9,950 nucleotides of DNA from Desulfurococcales archaeon (GCA_027061705.1 JAMOVB010000071.1:1-9950), one strand, 5' to 3'. Counted from the stretch's first letter, positions 1 through 7,690 are shown. The notes: generated by a model not told the origin, from the letters alone. A program made the numbers and translations.

Positions 1-1190
1 TATTCGATACTGGCGGGTCGCACATAATGTTCAGCAGAAGCGCCGACATAGTTAGGGAGATGCTCTCGCTCCTCAATACCGCCGTAGTGACTCACCGCAG
101 AAACAGTAAAGTAAGGTATGGGGGCAGGTACGTCAAGTACCCGTTTGAGGTGGGGATCGGGGCTCTGCCCCCGCAGGAGAGGTTCGAATGCCTTAAGGGT
201 GTTGTAGACGCCTACGTGAGGAGGGTTACCGGGGAGGCCAAGCCCCCGGAGAACTTCCTTGAGTGGATAAGGTACGTGTTCGGCGATGCCATAGCTGAGA
301 AGTATCTAATACCGTATAATATGAAGTTATGGAAGACCGACTTAAGGAACATAACTCTCGAGTGGGTCGGGGGCAGGGTGCCTAACCCCCCTCTAGAGGA
401 TGTGATTAGAGCTGCGGTCGGGCTCGACGTTGAGGCGTATAAGCATCAGCTGATATTCTCATACCCAGCGCAGGGAGGTATTGAGGCGCTCGCCACGTCC
501 TTAACCAAGCTCCTAGCTGAGGAGGGTGTGAAGCTGTTCAGCAACGCGCCGGTTAAGAGCGTGACGCCATACTCCGGGGGGCTTGAGGTTAGCTGTGACG
601 GCGACCTAAGCCTCAAGTGCGACGCGGTAGTGTACACGGCGCCGCTCTCGAGGAGTGATTCCGTACTTAAGGATGTGCTGGGGCCGGACGCCCCAGAGTT
701 AAGGCGGCTTAAGTCCGTATCGCTTGTCGTAACCGGGGTGGGGTTCGAAGGCAGTATCGCCCCGCCGTACCACTGGATCTACTTCCCCGGTAAGGACGTC
801 GTGTTCCATAGGGTTGGGGTGCTGAGCAACTACTCGCCCGCTAACGCGCCGCCTAATTCGGTAGCGTTAATCGCTGAGACGTCAGTGAATGATCTGAAGG
901 CAGGCGATGTAGAGGGCATCGAGCGCTCAGTTCTTGAGGGATTAGAAGCTCTCGACCTTGTCAGGGGCGGGCGCGTGCGCGCCGTTAGATCCTGGTTTTG
1001 GGAGGATGCCTACGTACTCTACGATAGGGACCGCAGCAGGGTTTTAGGGAGGGTAGTGCCGGAGCTCAGATCCTCGCGTGTATTCCCGCACGGGCGTTTC
1101 GGAAGCTGGTCCTACATGAATATGGATGCCGTTCTAGAGTCCTCTAAGAGGCTAGCGAGGGAGTTGGCTGAGCTTCTCAACAAGCGGTGA
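1..1190 (+). CDS. FAD-dependent amine oxidase / protoporphyrinogen oxidase-like protein, 5'-truncated by window edge
   Basis: The reading frame is open from base 3 with no stop, so the gene begins before the window; the ATG at 27 is internal, because the preceding codons read FDTGGSHI, a conserved stretch (FD.GGH) in FAD flavoproteins of this group. The dinucleotide-binding GxGxxG at the N-terminus is therefore not visible. About 395 residues remain. Recognisable family segments are RRNSKVRYGGRYVKYPFE (substrate-domain start), PYNMKLWKTDLRNITLEWV, YPAQGGIEAL, and the C-terminal GRFGSWSYMNMDAVLESS, which in relatives contacts FAD. Relatives (COG1232-like oxidoreductases, distantly UDP-galactopyranose mutase) oxidise amines or porphyrinogens or remodel sugars, and the substrate cannot be assigned here. 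I see no transmembrane segment in the visible part. The last 39 bases overlap the 3' end of the opposing amidohydrolase gene. Family is fairly secure; function is not. Confidence 0.8.
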   Translation, partial: FDTGGSHIMFSRSADIVREMLSLLNTAVVTHRRNSKVRYGGRYVKYPFEVGIGALPPQERFECLKGVVDAYVRRVTGEAKPPENFLEWIRYVFGDAIAEKYLIPYNMKLWKTDLRNITLEWVGGRVPNPPLEDVIRAAVGLDVEAYKHQLIFSYPAQGGIEALATSLTKLLAEEGVKLFSNAPVKSVTPYSGGLEVSCDGDLSLKCDAVVYTAPLSRSDSVLKDVLGPDAPELRRLKSVSLVVTGVGFEGSIAPPYHWIYFPGKDVVFHRVGVLSNYSPANAPPNSVALIAETSVNDLKAGDVEGIERSVLEGLEALDLVRGGRVRAVRSWFWEDAYVLYDRDRSRVLGRVVPELRSSRVFPHGRFGSWSYMNMDAVLESSKRLARELAELLNKR

Positions 1191-2690
1191 TTGCACTCCA
1201 AGCACCTTAACCCTACCCCCCACTATCACTGCGGCAGGTCTAACGGCTGCTAGGTCGTAGGGCTTCACGCTCCTTAGCCTAGCGTCCAGTATGACGATGT
1301 CGGCCCTAGCGCCTCCCGAGAGGCTCGTGGCGCCGAAGAAGGGATCCCTCAGATATAGGCTTAGGGCCTCCTCAACGCTTAAGGCCTCGGTGAGGCCTAA
1401 GTACTGCAGCATACCCCTACTGCACGCGGCGGACATCCCTAAGTAGGGGTTTAAGGGCTCGACCGGGTAGTCGCTGCTGCCATGCAGCATTACGCCGGAC
1501 TTAAGCATCGATCGAAACGGGTAAACCCACCTAGCCCTACGCCCCAACCTCCTCTCCACCCACCAATCACTAACCAGGAAGTGCGGCTGCACAGCGACCC
1601 TAACGCCAGACTCCGACAGCCCCTCAATCACGTCGGGCGGTGCTAGAGAAGCGTGCTCAACCCTAATACCCTCAGCGCCGCCAGCATCGCGGATGAACTT
1701 AAGCACCTCATCTAAGGCAGCGTCGCCTATCGCGTGAATAGCGAGCTCGGCACCCGGCCTCAGCCCTCGCACACGCTCCCACAGCCTGAGGAGTTCGCTA
1801 CTCCTTTTAAGGAGAACCCCGCGGGTATCGCTATCCGAGTAAGGCTCGCGTAGGTACGCCGTCCTGCCCCCTAGAGAGCCGTCGGCAAACGTTTTAACGC
1901 CTGCAACGGCGACGCGCCCCACACTGCTTGGAAGGCCCCTAACGTCTGGCCTGCCCACCACGTCCGCCTCGTCAACGTATGCAGCGACATTAACTGATTC
2001 GACACTACTTACTGCTTGATCGATAACGGGTAGTTCGTCCATAGACACGCTCATGAAGTTAACGTACGTCACTCCATAGCTCAAGTACTCCCTCAGCAGA
2101 CGCGCGACTCCCTCAACACGTTCCTTAAGGCTGGGCTTAGGCAAGGTGTTGAGCACTATCTGAATGCCGTCCTCGATGACTATGCCTGTAGGCCTCCCGT
2201 CTCTAACCTCTAAGTACTTCGCTAGCCTGCCGTATGCTCCCGCCTCGCTTACGTGCTTAAGCATAGCGCTGTTGATAACCCCAACATGCCCGCAGAACCT
2301 TATTATGATTATGGGGACTTCCTCAGAGGCTCTGTCAAGGTCGCTGATACACGGCATCCTGCGCTCCTTAAATAGCTCGTGATCCCATCCCCTACCTATG
2401 ACGTAGGGGTGGTTACCACGCGTTATGAACGACTTTAGGATCCTGACAAGCTCCTCAACACTTCGGACGCCGCGCAGGTCGATCGAGTGCTTGCCGTAGA
2501 CGTAGGGGTGGGCATGGCTCTCGTGGAGGGCGGGGATTATGGATGCGCCCTCAACATCCACCTCCCGCGCCCCTTCAAGCGCCTGCCGCAGGCTATCCTC
2601 CCACCCTATAGCCTCGATGAGGCCGTCCCTCAAAACAAGGGTGTCACCCTCAACACCCCATAGGTCGGCGTTAGTTAGGGCTACGTGCAA
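1152..2690 (-). CDS. YtcJ-type metal-dependent amidohydrolase (amidohydrolase family 3)
   Basis: The 512-residue protein is a complete member of the amidohydrolase 3 group, cytoplasmic TIM-barrel enzymes that hydrolyse amide or related bonds with bound metal. The expected ligand set is present: HAH pair H59 and H61 in HESHAHP; likely carbamylated K266 in KTFADGSLGGRTA; H319 in AIHAIGD; H346 in RVEHA; D407 in SSDYPVEP. Group hallmarks RGWDHELF and CGHVGVINSAML are also visible. The natural substrate of such proteins is usually unknown. The start is TTG at 2690-2688: an in-frame TAG lies four codons upstream, and GGTGGT just before the TTG is a reasonable ribosome binding site. The length fits the family. 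It is divergent from the DOMON-domain gene and convergent with the flavoprotein gene, so it is probably transcribed alone. Confidence 0.92.
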   Translation of the reverse strand: MHVALTNADLWGVEGDTLVLRDGLIEAIGWEDSLRQALEGAREVDVEGASIIPALHESHAHPYVYGKHSIDLRGVRSVEELVRILKSFITRGNHPYVIGRGWDHELFKERRMPCISDLDRASEEVPIIIIRFCGHVGVINSAMLKHVSEAGAYGRLAKYLEVRDGRPTGIVIEDGIQIVLNTLPKPSLKERVEGVARLLREYLSYGVTYVNFMSVSMDELPVIDQAVSSVESVNVAAYVDEADVVGRPDVRGLPSSVGRVAVAGVKTFADGSLGGRTAYLREPYSDSDTRGVLLKRSSELLRLWERVRGLRPGAELAIHAIGDAALDEVLKFIRDAGGAEGIRVEHASLAPPDVIEGLSESGVRVAVQPHFLVSDWWVERRLGRRARWVYPFRSMLKSGVMLHGSSDYPVEPLNPYLGMSAACSRGMLQYLGLTEALSVEEALSLYLRDPFFGATSLSGGARADIVILDARLRSVKPYDLAAVRPAAVIVGGRVKVLGVQSPLVEKLSQLPR

Positions 2691-2719
2691 GCAACCACCG
2701 ACCTAACCTCAGCCTAACG

Positions 2720-2728
2720 CTTAAAACG
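2720..2728 (-). promoter_or_regulatory. Possible TATA box for the amidohydrolase gene
   Basis: On the minus strand this AT-rich block reads CGTTTTAAG, lying 31-36 bases before the TTG start. That spacing predicts a transcript beginning only a few bases before the coding region. The same block read on the plus strand (CTTAAAACG) could instead be an upstream TATA for the divergent gene, so assignment is uncertain. Confidence 0.35.
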
Positions 2729-2742
2729 TGCTATGGCTAAGC

Positions 2743-2750
2743 CTTATATG
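2743..2750 (+). promoter_or_regulatory. Probable TATA box for the DOMON-domain gene
   Basis: CTTATATG is the best TATA-like octamer in the 83-base divergent gap. It predicts initiation near 2772-2775, so the mRNA would be leaderless from the GTG at 2774 or have about ten leader bases before the GTG at 2783. A small palindrome, GGCTAAGCC (2735-2743), abuts it where a BRE or regulator site would sit. Confidence 0.5.
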
Positions 2751-2768
2751 CTTCTCCCATATTCAAAA

Positions 2769-2773
2769 GGAGG
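2769..2773 (+). promoter_or_regulatory. Ribosome binding site favouring the GTG start at 2783
   Basis: GGAGG lies directly against the GTG at 2774, which is too close for that codon, and nine bases before the GTG at 2783, a workable distance. This is why the later start is preferred. If the 2743-2750 TATA is used, however, the site would fall at the very 5' end of the mRNA, and leaderless use of 2774 remains possible. Confidence 0.45.
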
Positions 2774-2782
2774 GTGCTGAGG

Positions 2783-3871
2783 GTGAAGGCATCGCACGCC
2801 TTAGCTCTAGCGTTTGCAGTCACGCTTCTGATATCCGTCGCCATACCTCTAACGCATACCCCCTCCCTTAACGGAGGGGCTTACGTGGCCAGCGCCGCAT
2901 CCCCCGACACTAAGAAGGGGGTTTGGGAGACTGTTTTTTCGATGAAGGACCCGACAGGCGATGATAACGGGCCTCACACGTACGTATACCCTAAGCTTAA
3001 AGCGTATGAGAAGGGCGTGCTTGACCTAACGGGCTTCACTTCAAGGTACAATAGGGAGGTTGGCATAGAATTCATAGTCAACTTAAGCAAGATAGGGAGC
3101 AACATCTACAACTACAGCCTAGGCTTCAGCCTCCAGAACATTCAGATATACGTGCACGGCATGAATAACGTGCCGGGAAGCATATTCACGTACGGCCTAA
3201 ACACGGTCATCAGGGGTGTTGACGCGTGGCAGTTCGCTATAATACTTCCTGCGGAGGCACCGCCCTGGCATGCTAGGGTCGTCCTAATCTACGCTAACGG
3301 AACCGTGATTAAGAACCCCGCGGGACTTAACGTCTCCGTTAAGGGTAACTCAATAATGATATACATCCCGATGAAGTACGTTAAGCCTTGGGTCAATAAT
3401 ATGGAGCACTGGAGGTACGTGGTGGCGGTGACTGCCTTTGACCCGCATAGGCCGTATGGAGTCATGAAGGTCGACGTTATGCCATCTAAAAACGCTATAG
3501 GGGGCGCCGAGCCTATGGCGCTGGCTGCAGGCATAGCTCCGGACGTGGTGGATCTGCTAGCACCTAATAGCAGCGTGCAGTATAGGATACTGAGCAGCTA
3601 CGATAAGCAGGTGGGGGCGCCCGCCGTACTCGCTGCAGTACCGTACGTCCATAACCACGTACTGCCTCACCCGCCCAAGACCGTGACCATAACGACTACG
3701 TCGACGGTCTCGACGACGCTGACACATTACGTCTACAGCACCGTGACAACTACGTCAATAATGCTTCACGAGTACTACGGCCGCATGACGTGGGGGTTGA
3801 TAGGCCTCGTCATACTGCTGGTTTTAGTGCTGGCGGCTGTTGCGGGCAGGTGCAGAAGGCCTGCAGCTTAA
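2783..3871 (+). CDS. Secreted, membrane-anchored protein with glucodextranase-type DOMON-like domain
   Basis: From the GTG at 2783 the protein has 362 residues (365 from GTG 2774). It opens with a signal peptide: MKASHALALAFAV followed by a hydrophobic run to about residue 25. The extracellular domain begins with SMKDPTGDDNGPHTYVYP (D56 onward), the signature opening of the glucodextranase C-terminal/DOMON-like fold, followed by the expected beta-rich pattern (GVLDLTGF, VGIEFIVNL, YSLGFSLQNIQIYVHG, WQFAIILP). A Thr/Ser-rich linker spans roughly residues 300-325. A single transmembrane helix (about 337-355) and a basic tail RCRRPAA then give N-out/C-in topology. DOMON-like domains in general bind sugars or haem; in this group carbohydrate binding is the usual guess. 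No glycosidase catalytic domain is attached, and no transporter genes are adjacent, so the ligand is unknown. Confidence 0.85.
   Translation: MKASHALALAFAVTLLISVAIPLTHTPSLNGGAYVASAASPDTKKGVWETVFSMKDPTGDDNGPHTYVYPKLKAYEKGVLDLTGFTSRYNREVGIEFIVNLSKIGSNIYNYSLGFSLQNIQIYVHGMNNVPGSIFTYGLNTVIRGVDAWQFAIILPAEAPPWHARVVLIYANGTVIKNPAGLNVSVKGNSIMIYIPMKYVKPWVNNMEHWRYVVAVTAFDPHRPYGVMKVDVMPSKNAIGGAEPMALAAGIAPDVVDLLAPNSSVQYRILSSYDKQVGAPAVLAAVPYVHNHVLPHPPKTVTITTTSTVSTTLTHYVYSTVTTTSIMLHEYYGRMTWGLIGLVILLVLVLAAVAGRCRRPAA
2860..2879 (+). repeat. GC-rich stem-loop in early coding sequence
   Basis: CCCCTCC (2860-2866) and GGAGGGG (2873-2879) form a perfect seven-base inverted repeat around a six-base loop, about 80 bases into the DOMON-domain gene, just after the signal-peptide codons. 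It may be a chance result of Pro/Ser and Gly codons. Confidence 0.4.
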
Positions 3872-3902
3872 GCTAGGTAGTGATGCAGCTCCATAGCATT
3901 CC

Positions 3903-3915
3903 GCTTTTATTTATT
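3903..3915 (+). promoter_or_regulatory. T-rich element: probable polB TATA box, possibly also terminator of the upstream gene
   Basis: The 79-base gap between the DOMON-domain gene and polB contains CTTTTATTTATTA. As a TATA box it would place initiation near 3934, giving a leader of about 17 bases before the polB ATG. As a T-run on the coding strand it could also end the upstream transcript. A second AT block (TTTTAATT, 3931-3938) is too close to the ATG to serve as its TATA box. Confidence 0.45.
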
Positions 3916-3950
3916 ACGCCCATAGCGAGTTTTAATTAGGGCATTCACTA

Positions 3951-6335
3951 ATGACGCTCAGGTTCTACCTCCTTGACACTAGCTACGAGGTCGTTGGAAG
4001 AACTCCCGTAGTGCTTATCTGGGCCCTTAAGGAGGACGGGACGCCGATACTTATTAAGGACCCGTCATTCAGGCCGTACTTCTACGCCTTACTCGAAGAC
4101 AGTGCCGACCCCGAGGAGGTTAGGAGTAAGGTGCTTAAGCTAAGCAAGCCTGCCTCACCGATAATAAGTGCCGAGGTTGTCGATAGGAAGTACTACGGAA
4201 GGCCCGTCAAGGCCTTAAGAATAGTCACTCAGATTCCTGAATACGTGAGAACGTATAGAGAGGAGGTTAAGCTGATTAAGGGGGTTAAGGAGGTTCTCGA
4301 GGCAGACATAAGGTTCGCCATGAGGTACATGATAGATAAGGACATAACGCCCTGCGCCTGGTATGAGGTCGAGGCTGAAGGCCCGTTCAGCGAGGGAAGG
4401 TATAGGGTTCCCGAAGTGTATAGGGTGAGCAATCCCACGTACAAGCAGCTGGAGAGAATGCCCCCGAAACTCAAGACGCTTGCGTTCGACATAGAGGTCT
4501 ATAACCCGTCGGGAGCGCCGAGGCCCGAGAAGGACCCCGTGATAATAGTGTCGCTAATGAATTCCGAGGGCGAGGTTAAGCTACTCAAGGCAGGTGATGG
4601 AGGCCCTAAGCCAGACAGGGAGGTTCTAGAGGGCTTTAGAAAGTATGTGCTTGAGTACGATCCGGACGTGATAGTCGGTTACAATTCAAACGGTTTCGAT
4701 TGGCCGTACCTTTTGGATAGAGGTAAGGTCATAGGCGTTAAGCTTGATGTGGGGCGCGTAAGGAACGCTCAGCCAAGAACGTCGGCCTACGGCCACATCT
4801 CGGTTCCCGGCAGGCTTAACGTCGATCTATACGACTTCGCTGAGGAGATACATGAGGTTAAGATAAAGTCGCTGGAGGAGGTAGCCGATTACTTAGGTGT
4901 TATGAAGAAGAGCGAGAGAACTAATGTGCCGTGGTACGAGATATATAAGTACTGGGACGACCCTAAGAAGCGTGAGATCCTACTCAAGTACGCTAGGGAT
5001 GACGTGGTCTCAACTATGGGCCTCGCTGAGAAGTTCCTGCCCTTCGCTATCCAGCTCTCGAACCTAACTGGGCTACCCTTAGATCAGGTTGGAGCCGCGT
5101 CCGTAGGCTTTAGGCTTGAGTGGTACTTAATTAGGGCGGCATTTAAGTACGGCGAGCTAGTGCCCAACAGGGTTGAGAGGCCTTACGAGCCGTATAAGGG
5201 AGCCATAGTTCTCGAGCCTGTTAAGGGTGTCCACGACAACGTTGCCGTTCTAGACTTCTCATCAATGTATCCTAACCTAATGATAAAGTACAACATAGGC
5301 CCGGACACCTTCGTGCGGGGTGAGTGCGGGGAGGATAAGTGCTACATAATACCCGGGCTTGGTTACAAGTTCAGGAAGGAGCCGCCGGGCTTCTACAAGA
5401 GTGTCCTGGAGACGCTCCTAACGCTACGCAAGAAAGTTAAGGAGGAGATGAAGAAGTATCCGCCGGACTCGCCGGAGTATAGGTTACTTGACGAGCGTCA
5501 AAAGGCACTCAAGGTGCTTGCGAACGCCTCCTACGGCTATATGGGCTGGGTTGGCGCCAGATGGTATTTTAGGGAGGGAGCTGAGGCCGTAACGGCGTTA
5601 GGCAGGGCGACAATAACTAAGGCAATAGAGATAGCTAAGTCTCTGGGGCTTAGGGTAATATACGGCGATACGGACTCCCTCTTCGTAAGCTATGATGAGC
5701 GGAGGGTTAAGGAGTTCATAAGGAGGGTTGAGGAGGAGCTGGGGCTTGAGATAAAGATCGATAAGATATACAGGAGAGTATTCTTCACCGAGGCTAAGAA
5801 GAGGTACGTAGGCCTAACTCTAGACGGGCGTGTAGACATAGTCGGCTTCGAGGCTGTGAGGGGCGACTGGACCGACATAGCCAAGGAGGTGCAGGAGGAG
5901 GTGGCTAAGATCGTGCTCTCAACAGGTAAGGTTGACGACGCCATAAACTACGTTAGAAGGGTTGTTAAGGAGTTGCGTGAGGGTAGGATACCTATAGAGA
6001 AGCTGATAATATGGAAGTCGATAACTAGGAGACTTGAAGAGTACTCCGTCGACGCCCCCCACGTCGTAGCTGCTAAGAGGCTTGCTAAGGCTGGCATAAA
6101 GGTAGACGTTGGTAGTAAGGTAGGCTATGTAATAGTTAAGGGGTCCGGGAAGATCTCGTCGAGGGCGTACCCCTACATGATGGTCAAGCCCGAGGATGTT
6201 GATGCCGAGTACTACGTGAAGCACCAGATAATTCCGGCGGCATTAAGAATACTCTCGTACTTCGGGGTTACGGAGAAGCAGCTTGAGGCTGCGGGTAAGG
6301 GTACTAGAACGTTAATGGATTTCTTCAAGAAATAA
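3951..6335 (+). CDS. polB: Family B DNA polymerase (crenarchaeal, probably PolB3-type)
   Basis: The 794-residue protein is an intact replicative-type DNA polymerase with proofreading. The archaeal N-terminal domain starts MTLRFYLLDTSYEV. The 3'-5' exonuclease motifs are complete: Exo I FDIEVY (D180, E182), Exo II YNSNGFDWPYL (D250), and Exo III YARDDVVST (Y347, D351). Polymerase motifs are also complete: A DFSSMYPN (D435), B KVLANASYG (K521, N525, Y528, G529), and C YGDTDS (D573, D575). AKKRYVGL follows in the palm/thumb boundary. The C-terminus, TRTLMDFFKK, resembles a PCNA-interacting peptide but lacks the usual glutamine. No intein or frameshift is present. Length and intact motifs fit the shorter B3 paralogue better than the longer PolB1, but that assignment is inference. 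It acts on chromosomal DNA with PCNA. It is tail to tail with dnaG, 17 bases apart. Confidence 0.97.
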   Translation: MTLRFYLLDTSYEVVGRTPVVLIWALKEDGTPILIKDPSFRPYFYALLEDSADPEEVRSKVLKLSKPASPIISAEVVDRKYYGRPVKALRIVTQIPEYVRTYREEVKLIKGVKEVLEADIRFAMRYMIDKDITPCAWYEVEAEGPFSEGRYRVPEVYRVSNPTYKQLERMPPKLKTLAFDIEVYNPSGAPRPEKDPVIIVSLMNSEGEVKLLKAGDGGPKPDREVLEGFRKYVLEYDPDVIVGYNSNGFDWPYLLDRGKVIGVKLDVGRVRNAQPRTSAYGHISVPGRLNVDLYDFAEEIHEVKIKSLEEVADYLGVMKKSERTNVPWYEIYKYWDDPKKREILLKYARDDVVSTMGLAEKFLPFAIQLSNLTGLPLDQVGAASVGFRLEWYLIRAAFKYGELVPNRVERPYEPYKGAIVLEPVKGVHDNVAVLDFSSMYPNLMIKYNIGPDTFVRGECGEDKCYIIPGLGYKFRKEPPGFYKSVLETLLTLRKKVKEEMKKYPPDSPEYRLLDERQKALKVLANASYGYMGWVGARWYFREGAEAVTALGRATITKAIEIAKSLGLRVIYGDTDSLFVSYDERRVKEFIRRVEEELGLEIKIDKIYRRVFFTEAKKRYVGLTLDGRVDIVGFEAVRGDWTDIAKEVQEEVAKIVLSTGKVDDAINYVRRVVKELREGRIPIEKLIIWKSITRRLEEYSVDAPHVVAAKRLAKAGIKVDVGSKVGYVIVKGSGKISSRAYPYMMVKPEDVDAEYYVKHQIIPAALRILSYFGVTEKQLEAAGKGTRTLMDFFKK

Positions 6336-6352
6336 GTTAGCCTTAACGCCCT

Positions 6353-7555
6353 CTACCTGAGTATGTCGTCGAACGTCAGTATGACAGTTCCCGCAGGCTT
6401 CTTAGTTATCGTAGCCACCCTAACACCAACCACTAGCTTAACGCCCTTGACAGAACATGCATCCGCGACGCGCTGCGTGACGATGCCGTCCATAACTATC
6501 GCATGTACCTTCTTATCGGTTGAGAGTAGGTAGTCGACTAAGTCGCGGACAGGTATCCTGTCTATCTTACGCCACTTGTCATCATATATTATCGCCTCCA
6601 GGCTCCCTCTAATGGACTCCATATCCTTAATCACCGACTGAGGTATCTGGAAAGTCTCCAGGACCTCGGGCTTAGGAACGGCCGTCACTTCAGGGACGGT
6701 CACCTGCTGCTTAACCTGTGGCTTCGCTGCCTCCTGCTTTTTAGACACCTGCTGTAGGTATACCTGCACAGGCACAGCGTTCTTGAGTGCCTTGGCGATC
6801 TCCTTACCCGTTAAGTCCTCAACCTCGCGGCCGGGCGGCGCCCTAGCTATGTAATCTACCTTAGCAACTCTGAGTAACTCCTTAAGTATTAAGTCGCCGG
6901 CATGATCCCCGTCGAGGAACGCTATGGTCTTCTTCCTGCGTGATAGCTTGATAACAGAATCGGGTATCTTCCCCTTAGCACCCTCTATGGCTATGGCGTT
7001 CTTATAGCCGTACCTAAGGAGGTTTATTACGTCCGCCCTCCCCTCAACTATTATGACGGTGTCTGACTTATCAACCTCAGGCCCCGCTACGAGGCCCTCC
7101 GGGCCGTACTTTATTATGCCGCCTGTCTTCACAGCGCTTTCTATTTCATTAAGTATCTCCCTAACGTCAACGGTTCTCTCTCTAAACCACTTTTCCAAGA
7201 TTTCCTTAGCTCTTTCGGTTATCTTCCTTATCTTCTCATATCTGAGGTCAACGATGTCCACGACCCTTATCCTAGCGTTGAACGGGCCTACCTTATCAAC
7301 CATCTCAAGCATTGCCGCTACCAACGCTGTTTCGGCCTTGTCTAGATTTGATGGCAGGTATATCTCGCCGTACGTCTTACCTCCCTGATGCTTTATATCG
7401 ACGGATATCCTACCTATCCTACCCTTATCCTGGAGCTCCCTTAGGTCGAAGTCCGGGCCGAAAAGCCCCTCAGTTTGACCGAATATCGCCCCTATTATGT
7501 CGGATTTCTCAACCATGCCGTCTACTTCTACCTTAGCTTTTATCATGTACTTCAC
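6353..7555 (-). CDS. dnaG: Archaeal DnaG-type primase / exosome-associated Toprim protein
   Basis: The 400-residue protein has the archaeal DnaG architecture: an N-terminal domain (KYMIKAKVEVDGMVEKSDII, then GQTEGLFG) and a central Toprim domain with catalytic glutamate E171 in VIIVEGRADV and the acidic motif DGDHAGD (D215, D217, D221). A Gln/Lys/Pro-rich linker (about 262-300) and a conserved C-terminal domain ending TVILTFDDILR follow. It lacks the bacterial zinc-binding and helicase-binding domains, as normal for archaea. In Sulfolobus-type archaea the protein makes short primers and also binds the RNA exosome; both roles are family knowledge. The GTG start at 7555 is supported by GAGGTGAT ending six bases upstream; ATG at 7546 is the alternative. 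Its promoter lies in the gap shared with the small cysteine gene. Confidence 0.95.
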   Translation of the reverse strand: MKYMIKAKVEVDGMVEKSDIIGAIFGQTEGLFGPDFDLRELQDKGRIGRISVDIKHQGGKTYGEIYLPSNLDKAETALVAAMLEMVDKVGPFNARIRVVDIVDLRYEKIRKITERAKEILEKWFRERTVDVREILNEIESAVKTGGIIKYGPEGLVAGPEVDKSDTVIIVEGRADVINLLRYGYKNAIAIEGAKGKIPDSVIKLSRRKKTIAFLDGDHAGDLILKELLRVAKVDYIARAPPGREVEDLTGKEIAKALKNAVPVQVYLQQVSKKQEAAKPQVKQQVTVPEVTAVPKPEVLETFQIPQSVIKDMESIRGSLEAIIYDDKWRKIDRIPVRDLVDYLLSTDKKVHAIVMDGIVTQRVADACSVKGVKLVVGVRVATITKKPAGTVILTFDDILR

Positions 7556-7578
7556 GTGAGCATCACCTCACGGTGAGG
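7552..7578 (-). promoter_or_regulatory. dnaG ribosome binding site embedded in TCAC/GTGA inverted repeats
   Basis: On the minus strand GAGGTGAT (plus 7562-7569) is a strong Shine-Dalgarno match to the crenarchaeal 16S tail and fixes the GTG start. It overlaps the 3' arm of CCTCAC-C-GTGAGG (7566-7578). The start codon itself lies in the eight-base palindrome TCACGTGA (7552-7559), and GTGA-GCA-TCAC (7556-7566) links the two. In the RNA the 5' arm could pair with the Shine-Dalgarno bases in a five-base-pair hairpin. Confidence 0.6.
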
Positions 7579-7612
7579 ATGATGAGTGTCCCTTTACTTA
7601 CACAGCTCAGAG

Positions 7613-7620
7613 TAAATAAG
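7613..7620 (-). promoter_or_regulatory. Probable TATA box for dnaG
   Basis: On the minus strand the block reads CTTATTTA. Initiation about 26 bases downstream, near 7590, would give a leader of about 35 bases carrying the inverted repeats and ribosome binding site. The remainder of the 156-base gap 7556-7711 holds AT-rich promoter-like stretches (for example CTTAAAAA at 7639-7646) and no gene that I can see. Confidence 0.45.
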
Positions 7621-7682
7621 CTAATTTCAATAACCTCGCTTAAAAAGTAAAAGCAGGGCGTTCGGCAGGTTACGTGGGAAAG

Positions 7683-7690
7683 CTTTAGTA
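7683..7690 (+). promoter_or_regulatory. Probable TATA box giving a leaderless mRNA for the small cysteine gene
   Basis: CTTTAGTA is preceded by purine-rich GGGAAAG, which resembles a BRE. Its centre is 26 bases before the ATG at 7712, so transcription would start at the start codon. This agrees with the lack of a convincing ribosome binding site before that ATG. Confidence 0.45.

Noticed and set aside
27..29. ATG at 27 as the start of the flavoprotein gene
   Set aside because: The frame is open upstream to the window edge and encodes conserved family sequence (FDTGGSHI), so this ATG is internal.
5319..5343. Cysteine pair CGEDKC in PolB as a novel metal site
   Set aside because: From memory, crenarchaeal family B polymerases often carry a variable cysteine-containing loop after motif A, so this looks ordinary.
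7578..7640. Possible C/D box guide RNA beginning at ATGATGA (7579-7585)
   Set aside because: The C box matches, but no CTGA D or D' box follows within about 60 bases, and no closing stem is seen.
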